Assembly: GCA_016291915.1 (NCBI GenBank)
Contig: JAEEZP010000208.1
Location: forward strand, 1-14,904
Direction of reading: 5' to 3'
Origin: Prevotella sp.
GTDB lineage: Bacteria; Bacteroidota; Bacteroidia; Bacteroidales; Bacteroidaceae
Length of the DNA stretch: 14,904 nucleotides
Shown: positions 6,325 through 11,440 of the stretch, piece after piece
How positions within the stretch are numbered: position 1 is the stretch's first letter
Layout: each line of letters opens with the position of its first letter
Notes under the pieces: model-generated
The model's input: only the letters and a program-made list of their open reading frames with translations
What the model was told of the DNA's origin: nothing
Databases searched by the model: none
Translations under genes and position numbers: made by a program

Positions 6325-7293
6325 ATGTTTTCGCGTCTCACCCAATTTATCAGGAATCTCTTATTCAGTTGGATGAATAAGGAATTTCTGATTTTCTTGT
6401 TTTTCCTCCTGCTCAGTGGTGTGTTCTGGCTGATGATGGCCATGAACGATACTTATGAGCGAGAGGTGAAGATTCCTGTGTATCTGGATAAGATACCGAA
6501 GAAAGTGGTGGTGACGAGTAATACAGAAGACACCCTGCGTGTAACATTAAGAGACAGAGGCTTTTCGCTGGCTCCCTATATCTATGGTGGGGTCATGCCC
6601 ATGGCTATCAACTTCAGTACCTACGACAGGGGAGATGGCAAGGGTACGGTAACCTCATCAGAGTTGCAGAAACTGATAAACCAGAATATCTTTAAGTCAA
6701 CGAAGATCGTTTCACTGAAACCCGACCGTTTTGACTTTAACTATAATTATGGTGAGAGTAAGAAAGTGGGACTGCGGCTGCAAGGCACGGTCATACCCAG
6801 TCAGAGTTACTACATCGCCAAGGTGAAGTTCAATCCGGAGCAGGTGACAGTGTATTCGCAGAGGAAAAGACTTGACAGTATACGATATATCTACACGGAG
6901 AAGATGGATTTGCGTAACCTCTCCGATACGATTATCAAGACTGTGAAACTGGCGAAGATAAAGGGCGTGAAATGTGTGCCGCCGGAAGTGGAAGTGTCTA
7001 TCTTCCCGGATATCCTCACAGAGGCAAGTATCGAGGTGCCAATCACCACGATCAATACCCCTGAAGGAAAAGTGCTGCGCACCTTCCCGTCACGTATCAA
7101 GGTGATTTTCGTGGCTGGAGCATCTACCTTCCGTAATATCCATCCGGAACAGTTCCTGGTGGTAGCCGACTACAATGATATCGTGGCACACCCCTCGGAA
7201 AAATGCAAGCTTCATGTAAAAACAGCTCCACAAAATGCCAGAAATGCAAGGCCGGAGATCGATCAAGTGGATTATCTGATAGAAGGTGAGTAA
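6325..7293 (+). CDS. YbbR-domain membrane-anchored protein (CdaR-like)
   Basis: A 322-residue protein with an N-terminal membrane anchor (residues about 18-40, EFLIFLFFLLLSGVFWLMMA) and a large extracytoplasmic part made of beta-rich YbbR-like repeats (for example VKIPVYLDKIPKKVVVTSN and IEVPITTINTPEGKVLRTFPSRIKVIF, the second near residues 235-260). In Firmicutes the YbbR protein CdaR regulates the diadenylate cyclase CdaA, but no cyclase gene is beside it here, so that role is not implied. It lies 2 bp after yajC, and coaE follows after 1 bp. Family assignment is good; function in this phylum is not established. Confidence 0.82.
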   Translation: MFSRLTQFIRNLLFSWMNKEFLIFLFFLLLSGVFWLMMAMNDTYEREVKIPVYLDKIPKKVVVTSNTEDTLRVTLRDRGFSLAPYIYGGVMPMAINFSTYDRGDGKGTVTSSELQKLINQNIFKSTKIVSLKPDRFDFNYNYGESKKVGLRLQGTVIPSQSYYIAKVKFNPEQVTVYSQRKRLDSIRYIYTEKMDLRNLSDTIIKTVKLAKIKGVKCVPPEVEVSIFPDILTEASIEVPITTINTPEGKVLRTFPSRIKVIFVAGASTFRNIHPEQFLVVADYNDIVAHPSEKCKLHVKTAPQNARNARPEIDQVDYLIEGE

Positions 7294-7294
7294 G

Positions 7295-7864
7295 ATGGAG
7301 AAACGTAAGATTGCTATTACCGGTGGCATCGGAAGCGGCAAGAGTTATGTCTGTAAGCTATTGGCAAAACGCGGTATCGAAGTTTACGACTGTGACGCGA
7401 ATGCCAAGCGGTTGATGGTCGAGTCGGAGGATATCCGAGAGAAACTGCAGCAGCTGATCGGTGAACAGGCATATATCGGCAGACAACTGAACAAAACGGT
7501 GATCGCTGCTTTTATGATGGAGTCGGAAAAGCACACACTGGCAGTCAACGCCATTGTCCATCCCGCCGTTTATAACGACTACCTCTCCCGTGATACTGAG
7601 TGGATGGAGAGTGCTATCCTCTTCGACTGCGGACTATACCGTTATTTCGATATCATCATCTGTGTGAGTGCTCCCGAGGAAGTGCGGATACAACGTGTGA
7701 TGCAGCGTGACCATATCACCAGGGAGAAAACCTTGGAATGGATTCATAAGCAGTGGCCGCAGGATGATGTTATAGCAGGCAGTGACTACGAGATTATCAA
7801 TGATGGCGTAGCCGATTTGAATCAACAAATAGATTATATATTAAATCAATTAAAAGATAAATAA
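7295..7864 (+). CDS. coaE: Dephospho-CoA kinase
   Basis: Catalyses the last step of coenzyme A synthesis, ATP-dependent phosphorylation of the 3'-hydroxyl of dephospho-CoA. The 189 residues start at ATG 7295, one base after the YbbR stop; a GTG nine bases upstream (7286) is also in frame but overlaps the previous gene. Seen: P-loop GGIGSGKS (10-17), the substrate-binding YDCDANAKRL (31-40), VNAIVHPAVY (the conserved HP), ESAILFDCGLY, and lid residues RVMQRDHIT. The protein is slightly shorter than typical (about 200) because the region after the P-loop is trimmed. It is translationally coupled with its neighbours by the very small gaps. Confidence 0.95.
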   Translation: MEKRKIAITGGIGSGKSYVCKLLAKRGIEVYDCDANAKRLMVESEDIREKLQQLIGEQAYIGRQLNKTVIAAFMMESEKHTLAVNAIVHPAVYNDYLSRDTEWMESAILFDCGLYRYFDIIICVSAPEEVRIQRVMQRDHITREKTLEWIHKQWPQDDVIAGSDYEIINDGVADLNQQIDYILNQLKDK

Positions 7865-7868
7865 AACA

Positions 7869-8315
7869 ATGGTACAGACAATTCTTTCTATTGCCGGAAA
7901 ACCGGGACTTTATAAACTGGTGTCAAGAGGAAAGGCAAACCTGATCGTAGAGGCACTCGATGATACACGTAAGCGTATGCCGGTGTTCGCAAGCGACCGC
8001 GTCACCTCATTGGCAGACATCGCTATGTACACCGATGCAGAGGATGTGCCTCTGATGACCATCCTGGCAAATCTGCGTGACAAGGAAAACAGTAAGGAGA
8101 TATCTCTCAACTTCAAGAAGTGTAAGAGCGAGGAACTGCGTAAGTATTTCGCTGAGATCTTACCTGATTTCGACCGTGATCGTGTACACGACAGCGATAT
8201 TCGTAAACTCTTCTCTTGGTATAACATCCTCATCAAGAACGGTATTACCGACTTCGAGGAGGAGATGCGCCCAACGGAAGGTGAGAATATCGACGACCGG
8301 AAGGAAATGGAATAA
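7869..8315 (+). CDS. DUF5606 family protein
   Basis: A 148-residue cytoplasmic protein that matches, from memory, the Bacteroidota family DUF5606. It starts VQTILSIAGKPGLYKLVSRG, followed by VFASDRVTSLADIAMYT, a helical middle with SEELRKYFAEILPDFDRDRV, and a short ending helix before an acidic tail. There is no signal peptide or membrane segment. The biochemical role is not known to me. It is the last gene of the nusB operon, 4 bp after coaE, and an intrinsic terminator follows 27 bp after its stop. Confidence 0.8.
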   Translation: MVQTILSIAGKPGLYKLVSRGKANLIVEALDDTRKRMPVFASDRVTSLADIAMYTDAEDVPLMTILANLRDKENSKEISLNFKKCKSEELRKYFAEILPDFDRDRVHDSDIRKLFSWYNILIKNGITDFEEEMRPTEGENIDDRKEME

Positions 8316-8342
8316 TAACAGACGATTGACAAATTGTCTTAT

Positions 8343-8369
8343 AAGAGTGTCATTTTGGCACTCTTTTTT
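8343..8369 (+). terminator. Intrinsic terminator of the nusB operon
   Basis: AAGAGTGTC (8343-8351) pairs with GGCACTCTT (8357-8365), nine pairs including one G-U, around loop ATTTT, followed by a T run to 8369. It closes the nusB-to-DUF5606 operon. Confidence 0.88.
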
Positions 8370-8386
8370 GTTTGGTATATAACTTG

Positions 8387-8473
8387 TATCTCCTGTAGGT
8401 GAACATCCGAAACAATCCGATGGATGGCGACGGATAAAGAAAGGTTTAATCATTAAAATATAAATAGGAGGTA
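8387..8473 (+). promoter_or_regulatory. hsp20 leader: perfect Shine-Dalgarno that can pair with an upstream anti-SD
   Basis: TAGGAGGT at 8465-8472 lies 7 bases before the hsp20 ATG and is a full-strength Shine-Dalgarno, which the other genes in this window lack. The segment 8387-8396 (TATCTCCTGT) can pair with 8464-8473 (ATAGGAGGTA) through ten consecutive pairs, two of them G-U, burying the site. The 67-base loop contains further short inverted repeats (ATCCG near 8405 and CGGAT near 8431). A weak helix masking the ribosome site of a small heat-shock gene is the layout of ROSE and fourU RNA thermometers. The start of transcription is unknown; if it lies after 8396 the helix cannot form. Confidence 0.4.
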
Positions 8474-8479
8474 AAAATT

Positions 8480-8911
8480 ATGTTGTATCCAACATTTTCA
8501 AGAAGAAGTAATTGGTTGCCGGAAGTGTTTAACGATTTCTTTGATAATGATATCGTATCAAAGGTAAATGTAACGGCTCCAGCCATTAATGTGAAGGAGA
8601 GTAAGACAGAGTATACCGTTGAGTTGGCTGCCCCAGGCATGAAGAAGGAGGATTTCTCAGTAAACATCAACCATGAGGGTAACCTGAACATCAAGATGGA
8701 GAGTAAGAAGGAGGTTAATGAGGAGGATAAGAATGTGCACTATCTGCGTCGCGAGTTTTCTTACTCTACCTACGAGCAGACACTGATACTGCCGGAGGAT
8801 GTAGACCGCGATAAGATTGCCGCAAACGTAAACGATGGAGTCTTGACAGTCGTATTACCTAAAATTGTAAAGGAGGAGGTAAAAGTCGCTCGTCAGATCA
8901 CCGTCGGTTGA
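8480..8911 (+). CDS. Small heat-shock protein, Hsp20/alpha-crystallin family
   Basis: An ATP-independent holdase that binds unfolding proteins in the cytoplasm. The 143 residues are a usual bacterial length. The alpha-crystallin domain spans about 31-130: YTVELAAPGMKKEDF (45-59), LNIKMESKKE, REFSYSTYEQTLILPEDVD (91-109), and the signature GVLTVVLPK (120-128). The C-terminal extension ends ITV (140-142), the I-x-I/V motif that docks into neighbouring subunits during oligomer assembly. The N-terminal arm is short and aromatic. The gene stands alone between two intrinsic terminators, with an exceptional Shine-Dalgarno and a possibly thermosensitive leader. Confidence 0.96.
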   Translation: MLYPTFSRRSNWLPEVFNDFFDNDIVSKVNVTAPAINVKESKTEYTVELAAPGMKKEDFSVNINHEGNLNIKMESKKEVNEEDKNVHYLRREFSYSTYEQTLILPEDVDRDKIAANVNDGVLTVVLPKIVKEEVKVARQITVG

Positions 8912-8934
8912 TAGACACAAGGTATCAATAGTAT

Positions 8935-8958
8935 GGGGGCAGCATTGCCCCCTTTTTT
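8935..8958 (+). terminator. Intrinsic terminator of hsp20
   Basis: GGGGGCA (8935-8941) and TGCCCCC (8946-8952) pair perfectly around loop GCAT, followed by six T. Very strong. Confidence 0.93.
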
Positions 8959-8974
8959 ATATCCCCGCCAGTTT

Positions 8975-9029
8975 GGTTTAGGGTTTAGATTTTAGGGACA
9001 ATAACCAATAAACAATAACCAATAACCAG
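8975..9029. repeat. Short low-complexity repeats, GGTTTAG and ATAACCA types
   Basis: 8975-8997 holds degenerate G(G)GTTTAG/TTTAGGG units and 9001-9029 holds four imperfect copies of a 7-8 bp CAATAAC unit. They sit between the hsp20 and trxB terminators, with no gene. No function is evident. Confidence 0.7.
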
Positions 9030-9073
9030 GATGTTGCAAGCCTCGCCCCATGCCTATCTCTTATCTATTAACT

Positions 9074-9112
9074 AAAAAGAGCATGTGCCATTCTTTGGTA
9101 CATGCTCTTTTT
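9074..9112. terminator. Bidirectional intrinsic terminator downstream of trxB
   Basis: A 17-bp stem (9074-9090 with 9096-9112, one G-U pair) and a 5-base loop, with A-runs on one side and T-runs on the other, so it works in both directions. It mainly serves the minus-strand gpx-trxB unit, 23 bp after the trxB stop. Confidence 0.9.
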
Positions 9113-9135
9113 GTATCTATTGGATAGGGTAGGGG

Positions 9136-10071
9136 TTATCTCAGCGTCTGGAGATAACGCTCTGCTTCCAAGGCTGCCTTACATCCTGTACCTGCTGCTA
9201 CGATGGCCTGACGATAGTTCGGGTCGCATACATCACCGGCAACGAAAACACCGGGAACCTTTGTTGACTGCGTGTTACCGATTGTCTTGATATATCCCAC
9301 TTCATCAGTGTCGAGCCACTCCTTGAAAACATCAGAGTTGGGCTTATGACCGATAGCCAGGAAGAATCCGTCGATAGCTACATCATAATGTGTCTCGTCG
9401 GCTTCACCCTTGCGCTTTACCACATGCATACCTTCCACACCGTTTTCTCCATACAGCCCGGTGGCATTATGCTCGAAGAGAATCTCGATATTCTCAGCTT
9501 CCATCACACGCTCCTGCATGATCTTCGAAGCACGGAGGAATGGCTTACGTACCACCAGATAAACCTTCTTGCAGAGTCCGGAGAGATAGAGGGCATCCTC
9601 ACAGGCAGTATCACCACCACCTACCACGGCACATACTTTCTTGCGATAGAAGAAACCGTCGCAGGTAGCACAGGCACTCACACCCATACCATTGTATTTC
9701 TTCTCATCCTCCAAGCCTAAGTACTTGGCACTGGCACCAGTAGCGATGATCACGGTATCGGCAGCAATCTCATGACCGTCTTCCGTGGTCAGCACATAAG
9801 GAGCCTTGCTGAAGTCAGCCTTTACGATAACACCGTCGCGGATATCGGCACCGAAACGCTCAGCTTGCTCGCGGATCTCCATCATCATCTGGTTGGCATC
9901 CACACCTTCCGGATAACCGGGGAAATTCTCTACAATCGTGGTCTGTGTCAACTGACCGCCTGTCTGCATACCACAATATTCTACCGGCTGGATATTGGCC
10001 CTGCCGGCATAGATAGCGGCAGTATACCCAGCGGGTCCGCTGCCGATAATCAGACATTTAACATGTTCCAT
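9136..10071 (-). CDS. trxB: Thioredoxin-disulfide reductase
   Basis: An FAD enzyme that passes electrons from NADPH to thioredoxin. The 311 residues match the low-molecular-weight class. Seen in order: the FAD-binding GSGPAGYTAA (10-19), GGQLTQTTIVENFPG (38-52), TVIIATGA (106-113), the redox-active pair CATC (Cys134 and Cys137), the NADPH-binding GGGDTACEDA followed by VVRKPFLRAS, and the second FAD motif GVFVAGDVCDPNYRQAIVAAGTGC near the end. It lies 15 bp after gpx on the same strand, so the two are probably co-transcribed; thioredoxin-dependent peroxidases draw their electrons from this enzyme through thioredoxin, which makes the pairing sensible. Confidence 0.97.
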   Translation of the reverse strand: MEHVKCLIIGSGPAGYTAAIYAGRANIQPVEYCGMQTGGQLTQTTIVENFPGYPEGVDANQMMMEIREQAERFGADIRDGVIVKADFSKAPYVLTTEDGHEIAADTVIIATGASAKYLGLEDEKKYNGMGVSACATCDGFFYRKKVCAVVGGGDTACEDALYLSGLCKKVYLVVRKPFLRASKIMQERVMEAENIEILFEHNATGLYGENGVEGMHVVKRKGEADETHYDVAIDGFFLAIGHKPNSDVFKEWLDTDEVGYIKTIGNTQSTKVPGVFVAGDVCDPNYRQAIVAAGTGCKAALEAERYLQTLR

Positions 10072-10086
10072 AATATGTATCCTAGA

Positions 10087-10641
10087 TTATTGAGCTAATA
10101 GTTCTTCTATCTTGGCAATGATATTCTCAGTCTTCTCTGTCGGCTCAAAACGGGCAACCACCTGACCTTTCTTGTTGATCAGGAACTTGGTGAAGTTCCA
10201 TTTGATATCGGCCTTCTCCTTATAGTCGGGATCAGCCTTGGTGAGCATATCGTCAAGGATGTGGGCGATGGGGTGATCCATATCCCAACCGGCAAAACCT
10301 TTCTGTTCCTGCAGGAACTGATACAGTGGGTCTGCATCCGGACCGTTTACCTTGATTTTCTTGAAACGTGGAAACTCTGTACCGTAGTTAAGCTTGCAGA
10401 ACTCATGTATCTCTTCGTCGCGTCCGGGAGCTTGCTGCCCGAACTGGTTACAAGGGAAGTCTAAAATCTCAAAGCCTTGGCTGTGGTATGTCTCATAGAG
10501 TTTTTCCAGTTCCTCATACTGGGGAGTAAAGCCACACTTCGTTGCGGTGTTCACGATGAGCAGCACTTCATTGGCATATTCCTTTAAAGAAACATCTTTC
10601 CCTTTTCTGTCTTTGACAGAGAAATCATAAACGGTTTTCAT
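10087..10641 (-). CDS. Glutathione peroxidase-family thiol peroxidase (thioredoxin-dependent type)
   Basis: Reduces hydrogen peroxide and organic hydroperoxides. The 184 residues carry the three family signatures: NTATKCGFTPQY with peroxidatic Cys36 (cysteine, not selenocysteine), LDFPCNQFGQQAPG with Cys64, and WNFTKFLI with the tetrad Trp and Asn; Gln70 is also in place. A third cysteine, Cys82 in EFCKLNYGTEFP, lies where the resolving cysteine sits in 2-Cys glutathione peroxidases that use thioredoxin, so thioredoxin is the likely reductant. Location directly upstream of trxB fits. No signal peptide, so cytoplasmic. The middle DPLYQFLQEQKGF to ADIKW segment is slightly longer than in the shortest bacterial members. 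Confidence 0.93.
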   Translation of the reverse strand: MKTVYDFSVKDRKGKDVSLKEYANEVLLIVNTATKCGFTPQYEELEKLYETYHSQGFEILDFPCNQFGQQAPGRDEEIHEFCKLNYGTEFPRFKKIKVNGPDADPLYQFLQEQKGFAGWDMDHPIAHILDDMLTKADPDYKEKADIKWNFTKFLINKKGQVVARFEPTEKTENIIAKIEELLAQ

Positions 10642-10677
10642 TTCTGTAAACTTATTGTTATTATATATTTATCCTGA

Positions 10678-10707
10678 CAAAGATAATCATTTTATTTCAT
10701 ATACAAA
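10678..10707 (-). promoter_or_regulatory. Promoter of gpx-trxB
   Basis: On the minus strand, TTTG (10707-10704), an 18-bp spacer, then TATCTTTG (10685-10678), close to the Bacteroides consensus. The leader to the ATG at 10641 would be about 30 bases. No obvious OxyR site was recognised. Confidence 0.65.
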
Positions 10708-10710
10708 CAA

Positions 10711-10755
10711 TTACCGCCTATTTTATCGATTTTTAACCGATGCAACAGGCGGTAA
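10711..10755 (-). terminator. Hairpin after the lipoprotein gene
   Basis: TTACCGCCT (10711-10719) and AGGCGGTAA (10747-10755) are exact inverted repeats, with a shorter ATCG/CGAT pair inside. On the minus strand the hairpin starts 12 bp after the stop at 10767 and is followed by TTGTTTGT, so it is a likely terminator. It lies immediately upstream of the gpx promoter. Confidence 0.6.
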
Positions 10756-10766
10756 GGTTGTTATAG

Positions 10767-11273
10767 TTATTTATCTAACTGGATCACTTGATCGGTGAGA
10801 CCCTCCTTCAGTTTGTTGTAACCATAGTCCCATCCGTAATCCAAGCGCTCAAAGCGGAAGGATGCCAGATACTCACCGGTGTAGTAGTCGTGGAACTCAC
10901 CCTTGAACTCATCCATCCACAGGGAATAGTTGTATATAGCGATCTTTGAACCATCGTAGTATTCAATGTAGATCACGTGATTGCGGACAATATAGTTGAA
11001 ACCCACCACAGAAGAGTAGTAACGACCGTTATAGTCGATCTCCCTGCCGGAGCCTTCAGCATAGACATAAGGATCTTTGTAGAACTCCAGTTGTACGTCG
11101 GTCCACTCAGTGGTATATCCATAGCGACGGTCGAAGTAATCACTCTTTACAGAGCCATACCACGTACCTTCGAGGTTGTATGCTACATCTTCGTCATCTT
11201 CCACGCAGGAAACAAACGTCATTGACAGAACGGCCAGTAGTACCATTACCATCAGGTTATTGATTCTCTTCAT
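10767..11273 (-). CDS. Tyrosine-rich, probably surface-exposed lipoprotein of unknown function
   Basis: A 168-residue protein with a lipoprotein signal peptide: MKRINN, a hydrophobic stretch, then FVSC with lipid-carrying Cys23. The residues after it are VEDDED; an acidic stretch at this place is the known Bacteroidota export signal for transfer to the outside of the outer membrane, so surface exposure is likely (inference). The mature part is almost all predicted beta strands and holds about 23 tyrosines in 146 residues, in pairs such as YY, with LEGTWYGSV near its start. That opening and the strand pattern recall lipocalin-like lipoproteins of the phylum, but I cannot name a family. It has its own consensus promoter and terminator, so it is monocistronic. 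Confidence 0.75.
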   Translation of the reverse strand: MKRINNLMVMVLLAVLSMTFVSCVEDDEDVAYNLEGTWYGSVKSDYFDRRYGYTTEWTDVQLEFYKDPYVYAEGSGREIDYNGRYYSSVVGFNYIVRNHVIYIEYYDGSKIAIYNYSLWMDEFKGEFHDYYTGEYLASFRFERLDYGWDYGYNKLKEGLTDQVIQLDK

Positions 11274-11318
11274 AGTCGTAATCGTTTTAATGAGTAATCT
11301 TGTCTTTTTATTCTACTG

Positions 11319-11349
11319 CAAAGATAAAGACTATTACAGATTGCTCAAA
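11319..11349 (-). promoter_or_regulatory. Promoter of the tyrosine-rich lipoprotein
   Basis: On the minus strand, TTTG (11349-11346), a 19-bp spacer, then TATCTTTG (11326-11319): an exact consensus match. The ATG lies about 46 bp further on at 11273. Confidence 0.75.
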
Positions 11350-11360
11350 GGTATTTTCTA

Positions 11361-11385
11361 TAAAAGAAATAGGGAAATCCCTATT
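11361..11385 (-). terminator. Intrinsic terminator of the 802-residue gene
   Basis: AATAGGG (11368-11374) and CCCTATT (11379-11385) pair around a 4-base loop; read on the minus strand the hairpin is followed by TCTTTTAT. It lies about 55 bp after the stop at 11441 and upstream of the lipoprotein promoter. An operator role for the dyad is the alternative. Confidence 0.6.
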
Positions 11386-11440
11386 GGAACGGATTATTTC
11401 AGAACCGCTATGATCCTTATTCTTGTCATGAAGAAAAAGG

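Noticed and set aside
6325..7293. Calling the YbbR protein CdaR, regulator of a diadenylate cyclase
   Set aside because: No cyclase gene is adjacent and the CdaR role is established in Firmicutes, so only the domain family is claimed.
7286..7294. GTG start for coaE at 7286
   Set aside because: It overlaps the YbbR gene and adds only three residues; ATG 7295 directly precedes the conserved kinase start.
8354..8386. hsp20 promoter reading TTTG, 20 bp, TATAACTTG
   Set aside because: The -7 match is poor and the -33 element would lie inside the upstream terminator hairpin, so it is not listed as a feature.
8975..8997. Telomere-like GGGTTTAG repeat
   Set aside because: Only a few degenerate units in an ordinary bacterial intergenic gap; no sign of a replicon end.
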